A DNA stretch of 64,000 nucleotides, from contig PCUW01000054.1 of assembly GCA_002787775.1 (NCBI GenBank), positions 90,227 through 154,226 on the forward strand, written 5' to 3'. Within the stretch, counting starts at the first letter, position 1. Every line of letters begins with the position of its first letter. The translations under genes and the position numbers were made by a program. The stretch is from Bdellovibrionales bacterium CG12_big_fil_rev_8_21_14_0_65_38_15. GTDB taxonomy: Bacteria > Bdellovibrionota > Bacteriovoracia > Bacteriovoracales > Bacteriovoracaceae. This document shows positions 7,587-15,801 of this stretch, piece after piece. The notes beneath the pieces are model-generated. The model did no database searches and was not told the DNA's origin. It saw only the letters and a list, made by a program, of their open reading frames with translations.

Positions 7587-8912
7587 ATGTTACAAAAGAC
7601 CAATAACAGCTTAATTTTACTGTATTATAACGCTATACAAGACACAAATCGCTCTTTATTTCATACTGCGACTAAGCGCACTTTAAGTGTCATTGCCTTC
7701 TTGTTCATCCTGCTTTTTCAATCATTTTCACTTCATGCTCTAGAGATTGAGAATCATGAAGTCTTAAGAACACTACTAAAAGAAATGAGACAACTTGGTT
7801 CCGCTCCAGAGGTTTACCCGCTATCAGAGAAGTACCGCCTAGATCTATCTTTGGTTGATCTTGTTGATCAGGCCACAGTTATCGCTGATAAATATGATGG
7901 TCTTAATGATATTTTAAAAGAAGCTTACGCGGATCAAAACTTTCCTAAATGGCTTGAAGTTTTAAATTTGCAGGCAGATCAAAATGAAAAACTTAAAGCT
8001 GAACTTGATAAAAAACTCTATATGCAATTCTATTCTCCAGCCGGAATCGCATTGCTACCAGATTATAAGTATATAGATTTTCAAAAAATAAAAGATAATG
8101 CAAAACTCGTTAATATAAGAAAATACAATCGTTTTGCGAACGATCCTGAAGCCAGTGGTATATTATCTCTTTTTGAATCACGTGAGTGGAAAGGTTTTTA
8201 TACTAAGCCGCTTTCAGTTTCAAAAGTCAGAGAGCTTAAGTTTAAGCATCTCAAACAACTTAGAAGATCTTATTATAATGCTATTATTAAACTCTATGAA
8301 GCCCAAGACCAATTTGCTGTTTTTACTTCTAATAGACACGGGTTAAAAGCACTTTCAAACGAAAAGATGAACTCTAAAAGCCTTAGGCTTTTTAATAAGC
8401 TTCAAGAGCTTCCTAATAAGCATGAGATATTTCTCCTTCTTTCACAAAGTATCGAAAACATTCCATACCGTGAAGGAATGTTTATTGTTTCTCCTACATT
8501 TATTCACAGAAATTATGCTTCAATTGTTGAAGCTCTTAAAGAGCTAACCCTCAATCAAATCATTCACTCGCATGATGATCAATACCTTTTGAGTGTTAGA
8601 AAGTATCTTCGCAATAATATTGATCAAATTGAAAGTGATATAAAAAAATATAATCAAGATAATCAGACCGATCTTAAAATCCTCTATGTCGAGAGAGCTA
8701 AAAAACCTCGAAGGCTTGAAGCCATTGCAAACCTTGATAACCTCATCACTCTTTATCCAGACTCACCTTGGATGAAAACTGATCGTGGCGTGATATTTGA
8801 TCGTCAAGGCAAAGAAATTTACGTCGAAAAAAGGGCTAAACACTTTTTTTTAAAATATTTAAAAATCTTGTACAAACAGAAACTTATCTATCCATTCTTG
8901 CTGGTAGTGTGA
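7587..8912 (+). CDS. Secreted protein, N-terminal part of a frameshift-split gene
   Basis: Encodes 441 residues in the zero frame. ATG at 7587 has AAGGAAG 7 nt upstream. A 30-residue N-terminal extension precedes a signal-peptide-like segment (TLSVIAFLFILLFQSFSLHA). The rest is helical and charged, with no recognised family. The last 20 residues, after the T8 run at 8844-8851, look out of frame: in the -1 frame the sequence continues naturally (KIFKNLVQTETY...) into the metallopeptidase-like part at 8909-9790. The intended product is therefore very likely one protein of 734 residues covering 7587-9790, made by frameshifting or slippage, or lost through a one-base deletion or base-call error. 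Confidence 0.75.
   Translation: MLQKTNNSLILLYYNAIQDTNRSLFHTATKRTLSVIAFLFILLFQSFSLHALEIENHEVLRTLLKEMRQLGSAPEVYPLSEKYRLDLSLVDLVDQATVIADKYDGLNDILKEAYADQNFPKWLEVLNLQADQNEKLKAELDKKLYMQFYSPAGIALLPDYKYIDFQKIKDNAKLVNIRKYNRFANDPEASGILSLFESREWKGFYTKPLSVSKVRELKFKHLKQLRRSYYNAIIKLYEAQDQFAVFTSNRHGLKALSNEKMNSKSLRLFNKLQELPNKHEIFLLLSQSIENIPYREGMFIVSPTFIHRNYASIVEALKELTLNQIIHSHDDQYLLSVRKYLRNNIDQIESDIKKYNQDNQTDLKILYVERAKKPRRLEAIANLDNLITLYPDSPWMKTDRGVIFDRQGKEIYVEKRAKHFFLKYLKILYKQKLIYPFLLVV
8846..8852 (+). other. Slippery heptamer U_UUU_UUA joining two frames
   Basis: In the zero frame the codons read CAC TTT TTT TTA AAA. The heptamer T TTT TTA is a canonical -1 slippery site, and slippage there continues exactly in the downstream frame with AAA ATA TTT. 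The -1 frame is closed by TAA at 8837-8839, so the join must occur at 8840-8852. No strong stem-loop follows, which leaves transcriptional slippage on T8, a real deletion, or a homopolymer miscall as alternatives. Confidence 0.55.
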
Positions 8913-9790
8913 CATTAGTATCAACCAATGGAAATATTCCAATCGCTATTGGAACACAAAAACTCGTTAAAGAACTGATCAAAACAAAACGTTATGATAA
9001 AGAATGGGAAGATTTCTTAAAAGAAGCACCGAAAGATATTATTGATGCTCTACTTCTTGGTTCAGGTGTTGGTGTCGGAAGATTCTACAAAATAATTGCA
9101 TTAGGTGCAGGGCAAGGATTTCTACAAAGCCTTTTAACAGGACAAGATCTAAGAACGGGAGCCGCTGTAGGCGCAGGTTTAAATCTTATTCAGTATTATA
9201 TTCTCCCTCGAAATATTGGTCGACCAATGACAGATGGTTTTGATGCCAAGTCTTTGGCCATTAATCGCAGGCTTGAACTTCTTGAAAAGACTATTAAAGG
9301 AACAATTCAAGGCTCAGTTGTAGCTGCACTTGACGGCGAGAGTATCATTGGAGGAGCACTAAAGGGTTCGATTTACGGACTTGTTTCCACTCAACTGCTT
9401 ATTTGGTTTGTTGGAACTCGATATAATCCTTTTAAAGATTACTCTGATGCTGATGTGGATGAAATGATTGAACTTGAAAATGAATATCAAAACTTAGTTG
9501 GCCGAGGTGGTGAATACGCTATTGATCGCCAACTAATCCTTGATGCGAATTATCGTGTTGGTGGTGTTCTTACCGATATGATTAGTGCATCTATAACACT
9601 ACCAGGTAACGTCTCTATGTCTGATCAAGGCTTTAAAAGACTAACGACTATGACTCACGAAGCTCATCATTTAATGCAGCAGCATCAATCAGGTGTCTTT
9701 GGCTTCTACCTCTTTAGATATATTCCTACAGGACTTAGAACGGGTTACGCAGGTCATCCTGATGAGAACTTCTTAAAGACAATTCTTTAA
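8909..9790 (+). CDS. Zincin-like metallopeptidase part of the split gene
   Basis: Encodes 293 residues from a formal GTG at 8909, but no SD precedes it, and the frame is open and natural-looking back to 8840, so it is better seen as the C-terminal part of the gene starting at 7587. The middle is Gly/Ala-rich with hydrophobic segments (GSGVGVGRF, GAAVGAGLN, GGALKGSIYGL), a pattern common in large secreted toxins. Near the end THEAHHLMQQ carries an HExxH zinc motif, and GHPDEN about 30 residues later could supply the third ligand. A zinc peptidase function is inferred; the target is unknown. A beta-lactamase-fold lipoprotein gene follows. Confidence 0.6.
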   Translation: MTLVSTNGNIPIAIGTQKLVKELIKTKRYDKEWEDFLKEAPKDIIDALLLGSGVGVGRFYKIIALGAGQGFLQSLLTGQDLRTGAAVGAGLNLIQYYILPRNIGRPMTDGFDAKSLAINRRLELLEKTIKGTIQGSVVAALDGESIIGGALKGSIYGLVSTQLLIWFVGTRYNPFKDYSDADVDEMIELENEYQNLVGRGGEYAIDRQLILDANYRVGGVLTDMISASITLPGNVSMSDQGFKRLTTMTHEAHHLMQQHQSGVFGFYLFRYIPTGLRTGYAGHPDENFLKTIL

Positions 9791-9835
9791 GACGAAGACT
9801 TTACATCTATAAACTCTCTCAATTATCTTAAGTAG

Positions 9836-11101
9836 ATGAAATACTTATTTTTAATCCTACTCACTGCCTGCTCAACTACCCCTCCCGCTTCAAAGAGCTC
9901 TAAGCTTGTTTGTAGTGATTTAAATCAAGGCGCTAATTTTAAATACCTTAATCATTACTCAAATGATTTTCAAAAGGCGTTACCTGTAGAACAAATGGCA
10001 GAAATCTTTGCTCAAGTTCAAGGCAAGTATGGCGACTGTGTTGACGTCGTTGACTTCAAGCCATCTCTTAACGGCGATAAATTTTCAACAAAGCATAAGA
10101 ATGGTCAACTCATCGACTTCACTCTTGTTGAAAAGAATTCAAAGATTACAGGCTTATGGATTTTAGGCGAAAGAGCAAAGGCTGTTGAGTATAAGAATTT
10201 TGAAGAGGCTCAAAATGACTTCAATACTCTTTCAAGGCCAAGTTTTCTATTACTCAAAAACGATAAAGACATTATCTCAGTTAACGAAAACAAAAGAACG
10301 CCTCTTGGATCTACCTTTAAGCTTTTTGTTCTAGACGCCTTACAGCAGCAAATAAAAGAGAAAAAGTTATCATGGGAAAATGAACTTAAAATTTCAAACT
10401 CTTTAAAATCACTTCCATCTGGAGTTTTTCAAACCAAAGAAGAAGGTGAGGAATTTTCTTTATATGAGTACGCTTTAAAGATGATCTCTATCAGCGATAA
10501 TACAGCGACTGATCATTTAATCGATAAACTTGGACGAACAAGTGTTGAGCGTCAAATTAAGAAAAGAGGACTTAAGTTAAGCTATGGATGGAATCGTCCC
10601 TTCCTTTCGACAAAGGAGCTTTTCCAAGTCAGAGCAAGATTTGAGGCCGAAGATTATAAAAAATACGCTAGCAATACGACAACTGGTCGCCTCGTCCAAC
10701 TCCAAAAAGTCGCTAAGCTTAAAAATGATCAAGTGATGAATGAACTTTCAAAATGGCAAACACCTAGAGGTGTTCTTGATACTGAATGGTTTTCAACACC
10801 GAAAGATATCTGTGCGCTCTTACAAACCTTTGATCAAGACAATGATGAAAAGATCAATTCCATCCTTTCGAGCAATACACCATTTGCTGAAAAAGACCTA
10901 TTTGATCAAATCTACTATAAAGGTGGAAGTGAGCCAGGAGTATTACAAATGGCCTACTACTTTAAAAAGGATCAAGATCGCTATTGTCTCTATCTTGGAA
11001 GTCATGATCTTCAAAACGCGATAGATGAAGCAGTCTTTTTTGAAAAGGTAAAAGGAGTGATCAAGCTTATTGAAGCTGATCTACCTCAACCACAAAGCTA
11101 A
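9836..11101 (+). CDS. Lipoprotein of the serine beta-lactamase/PBP fold
   Basis: Encodes 421 residues. A lipobox LTAC places the lipidated Cys at residue 12. All three serine-acylase motifs are visible: STFK (159-162, SxxK), SDN (220-222, SxN) and KGG (362-364, KTG equivalent), in the order of class A beta-lactamases. The N-terminal 130 residues form an extra domain. The usual omega-loop ExxxN cannot be located, so an esterase or peptidase role is as likely as antibiotic hydrolysis. Membrane-anchored in the periplasm. SD is weak (TTAAG). It lies 45 nt after the metallopeptidase-like gene and may be cotranscribed with it. Confidence 0.8.
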   Translation: MKYLFLILLTACSTTPPASKSSKLVCSDLNQGANFKYLNHYSNDFQKALPVEQMAEIFAQVQGKYGDCVDVVDFKPSLNGDKFSTKHKNGQLIDFTLVEKNSKITGLWILGERAKAVEYKNFEEAQNDFNTLSRPSFLLLKNDKDIISVNENKRTPLGSTFKLFVLDALQQQIKEKKLSWENELKISNSLKSLPSGVFQTKEEGEEFSLYEYALKMISISDNTATDHLIDKLGRTSVERQIKKRGLKLSYGWNRPFLSTKELFQVRARFEAEDYKKYASNTTTGRLVQLQKVAKLKNDQVMNELSKWQTPRGVLDTEWFSTPKDICALLQTFDQDNDEKINSILSSNTPFAEKDLFDQIYYKGGSEPGVLQMAYYFKKDQDRYCLYLGSHDLQNAIDEAVFFEKVKGVIKLIEADLPQPQS

Positions 11102-11234
11102 TTTAAACTGTTTAAGATTTAGCCACTGCCCAAAATCTATTCATTATAGATTCCTATCCTATTATTATTAGGTCGAAATTCTCGGCATAGCTCTTGCTAC
11201 ATAAACCTTATAATTATTTAACCAAGAGCTTATT

Positions 11235-11870
11235 ATGAAAATCATTATGCTGTTCTCTTTACTTATCTCTTCAATCATAACTTCTGCTTTTGCAGTCGAA
11301 AATCTTGTCGGTGCTTGCTCATTAGGTGCATCTCAATTGATTAATAGAGATCTTTTGGCACAACTTGAGCAACTCAGCCAAGTTGCTGAAGCCAGTAAAG
11401 AGCGCGTTGATCTTGTTGAAGCCTCGGTTAGCTATGGCTTTCTTGGAATAGGCGTCGGAAAGGCAAAAATCTATTTAACAATCAGCGAAGGCAAGATAGT
11501 TGATTTAAACGTTGATGCAAAAGTAGGCATCCTTGGGATCAACTCAGATATTAAGCAAAAAGTGACTATTGATAGGCTTAAGCGTGGTCAACCTCTAGAG
11601 TTTTTCCTCGAAGGGGCTAGACAACCAAGTCTTCGAATTCGTCCAGGTACTGGTTTTTCTGAAACTGGCGGTACTGCAACGATAGAAATTTGGGATGGTG
11701 AAGAATACAAAAAAGAAACAATTAGTATCTCAAGCTCGCTTGGTAATAAATATAAAGTTTATCAAGGAAATGTTGCACGAACTAACGAAGTTACTGGAGT
11801 AAAGATCAATATGCGCGGAATGAATATATCAGATATGTATGTAGGTAGCTACAAAATCGAAACGCGCTAA
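11235..11870 (+). CDS. Secreted protein of unknown function
   Basis: Encodes 211 residues with a Sec signal peptide ending at AFA-VEN (about residue 21). The mature protein is predicted beta-rich, with alternating hydrophobic residues and Gly-rich turns (YGFLGIGVGKAKIYL). I recognise no family. A TATAAT box at 11209-11214 lies about 20 nt before the ATG, without a good -35. The gene ends at a strong terminator (11905-11929), so it appears to be a single-gene unit. Confidence 0.8.
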   Translation: MKIIMLFSLLISSIITSAFAVENLVGACSLGASQLINRDLLAQLEQLSQVAEASKERVDLVEASVSYGFLGIGVGKAKIYLTISEGKIVDLNVDAKVGILGINSDIKQKVTIDRLKRGQPLEFFLEGARQPSLRIRPGTGFSETGGTATIEIWDGEEYKKETISISSSLGNKYKVYQGNVARTNEVTGVKINMRGMNISDMYVGSYKIETR

Positions 11871-11904
11871 TTCTGTCAAAGAACAAAATTACCGTAAGAA
11901 ATCA

Positions 11905-11929
11905 GACTCATAGGATGAGTCTTTTTTTT
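11905..11929 (+). terminator. Intrinsic terminator
   Basis: GACTCAT / ATGAGTC arms with loop AGG followed by eight T, 34 nt past the stop of the secreted protein gene. Confidence 0.9.
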
Positions 11930-12017
11930 GTCCAAAGTTTATACGGCCAAGAATTGAATAGACACTAAGTCTCGCTAAACAGCTGAAATAATAACAAGAA
12001 AGATGGCATGAGTGTTG

Positions 12018-12029
12018 CTTATTAATAAG
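12018..12029. promoter_or_regulatory. 12-bp palindrome upstream of small secreted gene
   Basis: CTTATTAATAAG is a perfect palindrome 21 nt before the ATG at 12051. It could be an operator or only AT-rich chance. Confidence 0.2.
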
Positions 12030-12050
12030 TGTAAACAATACGGAGAATAT

Positions 12051-12419
12051 ATGAAAACTCTACTAGCAACTTTAATCACTCTTTTAAGCTTAAGCTCATT
12101 TGCAGCGGTGTCACCATCATCGGCGAAGATGATTTGCCACACACCAAGACTTGATAAGGCTTTTATTGTTGGAGCGACACAAGTGACTTTTCTTGATGAA
12201 TCACAACAAGAAGCGGATCGTAATCTAGCTTCAGTTGAAGGAATTAGAACGAAGATTTCCGGTTCTGGTTTTACAAAGATCATGGACTTTGAAGGACAAA
12301 AACATACAATTCACGTTGATGATGTAAATAGCCCTTCACAAGTTAATGACTACCTCGTTATTAAATCTAGAGAAGGTCACGAGCTAACTTATCCCCTTGA
12401 TTGCTCATCAGTTAACTAA
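12051..12419 (+). CDS. Small secreted protein of unknown function
   Basis: Encodes 122 residues. The start at 12051 is chosen because GGAGAA lies 3-4 nt upstream and the protein then begins with a clean signal peptide (MKTLLATLITLLSLSSFAA); the frame is open further upstream but without a ribosome site. The mature part is about 100 residues with two cysteines (MICHTP and PLDCSS) that could form one disulfide. No family recognised. Its stop interlocks with that of the convergent lipoprotein gene in the four bases CTAA. Confidence 0.8.
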   Translation: MKTLLATLITLLSLSSFAAVSPSSAKMICHTPRLDKAFIVGATQVTFLDESQQEADRNLASVEGIRTKISGSGFTKIMDFEGQKHTIHVDDVNSPSQVNDYLVIKSREGHELTYPLDCSSVN

Positions 12420-13213
12420 CGACCAAATTTAAAGTCTTTAATACTACCTGGGCCGCCTTTGTTAAGAGGCGGAGTTTCTAGGTTTTCGCATCCTTTAATC
12501 GATTGAATATTCTCACTGCCAAGAACGATCACTTGAGGCGCTATGACCTGATTTGATAGAACGCGCTTTTCTTTATAATTAAAAAATGAAAATAAAAGCT
12601 GATACTCACCGACGATATTTTTACCAAGATTAATAACATTTCGTTGAAAATCTAATTTTTCAACTTTACCTAAATAGTTATATTGCTCCATACCACTTAA
12701 AATGAATAGCTGTCGCTTTTGCGGAATATCTCGCACACTAACGTCTTCCAAAAGATAGCGGTGTTCAAGCCCAGGGCATTCAAGGTCTCTTAAGCGCATC
12801 GAGATGGAAGCTGCCGAATAAAACAGATCAAGATACCCACTTTCAATACTGCTAATACCTACAGCTCCAGAGCGACCTGATTTTTTAAAGAGAGGTATAT
12901 AAAATGAAGCTAAACGCTCTTTTCTTCCAACTCCAGATACCATCAAAGTCACAAGCCAAGAATCAACATCATATTTGTCTGCTAACTTTTCAATATCGTC
13001 TTCTTTAAGTGGAGGAACAGAAAACTTTACTCTAGCCCCCATGCTTAATAATTGATCGCGCTTTGGACCTACTTTCCAAGGAGTAACTTTAACAGAGTCC
13101 ACACCACCGCTAAACCATTCAACACTTGCACCTTGATTATCAACACTCACTTCAGAATAATCACGGCATGCACCTACGAACAATAGGCTAATAAAAAAAA
13201 GGAGTTTAATCAT
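12416..13213 (-). CDS. Lipoprotein of unknown function
   Basis: Encodes 265 residues. The N-terminus MIKLLFFISLLFVGAC ends in a lipobox (VGAC), lipid Cys at 16. The mature region is mixed alpha/beta without a recognised domain, with a Cys pair (ECPG, GCEN). ATGA overlap with manA upstream implies cotranscription and coupled translation, but this looks like packing rather than shared function. Convergent 4-nt overlap with the small secreted gene at its 3' end. Confidence 0.8.
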   Translation of the reverse strand: MIKLLFFISLLFVGACRDYSEVSVDNQGASVEWFSGGVDSVKVTPWKVGPKRDQLLSMGARVKFSVPPLKEDDIEKLADKYDVDSWLVTLMVSGVGRKERLASFYIPLFKKSGRSGAVGISSIESGYLDLFYSAASISMRLRDLECPGLEHRYLLEDVSVRDIPQKRQLFILSGMEQYNYLGKVEKLDFQRNVINLGKNIVGEYQLLFSFFNYKEKRVLSNQVIAPQVIVLGSENIQSIKGCENLETPPLNKGGPGSIKDFKFGR

Positions 13214-14124
13214 TCGATCACCAAAAACTTACCACCTTGAATATCTAAGCTTGAACCATTTTTAACTAGGCAGCACTCGTAAGGAGCTAGTTGAATTTCG
13301 CTATCATCATTCTTTATTCTTATAGGTTTATCTAAATTCATGACTGACGTTACTCGTTGTTCAATGCCTACTCGATCAATAGAGCATGAAAAATTGTAGT
13401 AACTGACACAAAACTGAGGATGGTTAATCACCTCTTTTTCACCAGTCATAAAAATATTTTTTAATTGAAATTTCTCTGGCGAGTTACCATCAGGAGAAAA
13501 GTTTAAAACTGCTTTAGCCTGCTCAATGTGAAGCTCACGTGATCGACCTTGTTCATCAACACGATTCCAATCCCAAACTCGATAAGTCACACCCGAGCTT
13601 TGTTGAATCTCAGCAAGAGTGATATCAGCTCCAATAGCGTGAACGGAGCCGGCTGGCACGAAAAAGAAATCACCTGCTTTGACTTGATGAAACTGTAGAT
13701 ACTTGGTGAGGTCAGCTCCACTTGCAACATCTCTAAAAAAATCCTCTTCTGTTACATCAGGCTTAAATCCAAGATAAATTCCCGCCCCTTCTTTAGAATC
13801 AAGAATCACCCAGCACTCGGTTTTGCCTTGAGAGTTTTCATAGCGAGCAGCATATTTGTCATGAGGATGAACTTGAACAGAAAGTGGTAACTGCGTATCA
13901 ATAAACTTCACTAAATAGGGCAATTCTTCTTGAGTAAAATAACTTAAGGAATTCTTATTTTGATCAAGACTGAGGCCTTCTTCAAGTCTTGAAACTTCCC
14001 AGGTTTCACCTAATTTTTCATCATTCTTTGATTCATTAATTCCTTTAAGCTTGGCCAAACGTGAGCCGCCCCAAGGTTTATAAACTGCATGAGGAATAAG
14101 CGGTGAAAGGTAGTTAATGCTCAA
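13210..14124 (-). CDS. manA: Mannose-6-phosphate isomerase, class I
   Basis: A 304-residue zinc enzyme interconverting fructose-6-phosphate and mannose-6-phosphate, supplying mannose units for surface polysaccharide. YKPWGGSRLAKLKG and GETWEVS at the N-terminus, the zinc ligands in QVHPHDKYA, GKTECWVI and FVPAGSVHAIG, and the YRVWDWNR signature are all present. Length fits the short bacterial class I enzymes. The start is TTG, with GGAGAA about 5 nt upstream. Followed by an overlapping lipoprotein gene. Confidence 0.93.
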   Translation of the reverse strand: MSINYLSPLIPHAVYKPWGGSRLAKLKGINESKNDEKLGETWEVSRLEEGLSLDQNKNSLSYFTQEELPYLVKFIDTQLPLSVQVHPHDKYAARYENSQGKTECWVILDSKEGAGIYLGFKPDVTEEDFFRDVASGADLTKYLQFHQVKAGDFFFVPAGSVHAIGADITLAEIQQSSGVTYRVWDWNRVDEQGRSRELHIEQAKAVLNFSPDGNSPEKFQLKNIFMTGEKEVINHPQFCVSYYNFSCSIDRVGIEQRVTSVMNLDKPIRIKNDDSEIQLAPYECCLVKNGSSLDIQGGKFLVIE

Positions 14125-14245
14125 AAATTCTCCAAATGGTGATCAAACGCCTTTGATTTCAGGCAGCTGTATAAAGATTCGCACTGTTAGGAGTGTAATT
14201 CAAGAGCTGTAAGTCATCGATTTCATGAAATTTACTAACTATAGG

Positions 14246-14251
14246 TATAAT
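14246..14251 (+). promoter_or_regulatory. -10 box before LON-domain gene
   Basis: A perfect TATAAT 20 nt before the ATG at 14271. No convincing -35 at 16-18 nt, so an activator or extended contacts may be needed. Confidence 0.4.
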
Positions 14252-14270
14252 ACAAAGTCTGAGGGGAATT

Positions 14271-14966
14271 ATGGGTCATCAAAGCTTTATCAACGTCGCG
14301 GTTTTACCAATTCCAAATCTTGTGTTCTATCCCAACACAAGCTTACCGCTTTATATTATTGATCCTAGGCACGTCAAAATGGTTCATGACTGTATTGCTA
14401 CATGTAGATTACTAGCGGTCAGCTTAATGGATACTAAAGGTTCTATTGGCTCCGGTAAGAGTTCACCAAGAGTTATATGTACTGCCGGCACACCTCAAAT
14501 TATGGAAACCATGGAAGATGGATCTGTTAAAGTACTTCTTGTAGGTGAGTCTCGAATTAAACTTATCTCTCTCAAGCAAAGTCTTCCATATACCATTTAT
14601 TCTGCTGAAGAAATTCCTGATATTTATGAAGATTCTGATCTTCACGAAGATTTTGGTATAACTCGACTACTTGTCATTTTAAAGAAGTGGGCCAAAGAAA
14701 ATATTGAAGACTCCAATGAGCGTGAACGCTTTATTAGTTCTGCCTGCAACCCAAAAAACATCGTAGATGCCGTTAGTATGTATATGATTGCAGATTCTGA
14801 AATCAGGCAACTCTTACTTGAAAACGTCCATCTTATTGAACGTATTCAAATGTTGACGTCTCTTTTTAAAAACAATGTTCACATTGAAGACGCCAAGACA
14901 GCTGAGGCCATTAAGTTTTATGAGAAAATGGATCTTACAGATCTAGATCGTAAAATTGCTCACTAA
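14271..14966 (+). CDS. Stand-alone LON substrate-binding domain protein
   Basis: A 231-residue protein that corresponds to the N-terminal substrate-recognition domain of Lon protease (LON/PUA-like): VAVLPIPNLVFYPNTSLPLYI at the start, then GTPQIMETMEDGSVKVLLVGESRIKL and the helical half. It has neither the AAA+ ATPase nor the Ser-Lys protease domain of Lon. Such proteins may be adaptors, but their function is not established. SD GAGGGG lies 4 nt before the ATG. Convergent, with a CTAA stop interlock with the next gene. Confidence 0.88.
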   Translation: MGHQSFINVAVLPIPNLVFYPNTSLPLYIIDPRHVKMVHDCIATCRLLAVSLMDTKGSIGSGKSSPRVICTAGTPQIMETMEDGSVKVLLVGESRIKLISLKQSLPYTIYSAEEIPDIYEDSDLHEDFGITRLLVILKKWAKENIEDSNERERFISSACNPKNIVDAVSMYMIADSEIRQLLLENVHLIERIQMLTSLFKNNVHIEDAKTAEAIKFYEKMDLTDLDRKIAH

Positions 14967-15604
14967 GAAAAAATTGGAATAATTGCATTGAGAATTGTTA
15001 ATCCTGCCCCGCTGACCAGTGGAATAGTCAGATTATCGTCGGCAAAGACTGACATCAACTCACTTATTGATCCGATTAATCCGGCAAAAATACAAAACAA
15101 CACAACCTGTGGACCTGTTAAAGCAGTTTGTGATGCTATCCATACAAACGTTAAAAGATAACAAGTCACAAAACCTGCCATGCTACCCTCAAGTGATTTA
15201 CCAGGTATTAATTTATTTTGCCCATAGAGAATTCCAAATAACGATGAAATTGGGTCGGCAAAAATTAAAAAGAAAATTCCAAGTAAAGCGACTTCTTTTT
15301 CAAATAAAAGAAGAGACGCACCTACACCTAGTGCATAGAACGGAAGACCCGAGCATGAATTCTTCTCATGCTTTCGCATCAACGGGCCCATAAACTTAAG
15401 AACCAGGGTGTTAATTTTGTCGTTTCTTAAACGAATGATTTCAAACAAGAAACCACTTAAAGCAAAAGCAATTAGAGCAAAACCGACAAAGTGTTCTGTA
15501 AGATTAAACAGGTGATAAACGGCTAAACCAAGGCATCCTGAAGACATATGCCAGGCTTTACGAATGAGATGAAGGTCATGTCTTGCACGAAGTGTGTTTT
15601 GCAT
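14963..15604 (-). CDS. Polyprenol/phytol kinase-like membrane protein (CTP-dependent kinase family)
   Basis: From ATG 15604 (AAGGAG 4 nt upstream; the frame is open further but without SD) it encodes 213 residues. The pattern LIRKAWHMSSG, GLPFYALG, ADPISSLFGILYG...PGKSLEGSMAGF and E...DDNLTIPLVSG is that of the dolichol kinase/VTE5 phytol kinase/SEC59 family, which phosphorylates isoprenoid alcohols or diacylglycerol with CTP. About six membrane segments. A role in recycling undecaprenol or another lipid alcohol is inferred. Convergent with the LON-domain gene. Confidence 0.82.
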   Translation of the reverse strand: MQNTLRARHDLHLIRKAWHMSSGCLGLAVYHLFNLTEHFVGFALIAFALSGFLFEIIRLRNDKINTLVLKFMGPLMRKHEKNSCSGLPFYALGVGASLLLFEKEVALLGIFFLIFADPISSLFGILYGQNKLIPGKSLEGSMAGFVTCYLLTFVWIASQTALTGPQVVLFCIFAGLIGSISELMSVFADDNLTIPLVSGAGLTILNAIIPIFS

Positions 15605-15801
15605 AAGGCTCCTTTCTTGAGTGGATTCTAGACTAATATACTCGGGGGATCTAGAAACTGCGCAATATTTACGCAACTCAGCAAGTTTTAAGTCCCTAAA
15701 AAAACAGTCATTTAAAGCGAAAACCTTGCTTAACTGCCTAAGGAATGGTTTTCTTAACTGTCTCCATCAATGAAGATGGCTTTACTAGCAAGGAAAGCGA
15801 C

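Noticed and set aside
8909..9790. Independent gene starting at GTG 8909
   Set aside because: No SD; the frame is natural-looking upstream to 8840, so the C-terminal part of one gene fits better.
15745..15801. Upstream ATG start for the ParA-like gene
   Set aside because: The SD-like AAGGA touches the ATG, whereas GTG 15802 has AAGGA at proper spacing; not fully excluded.
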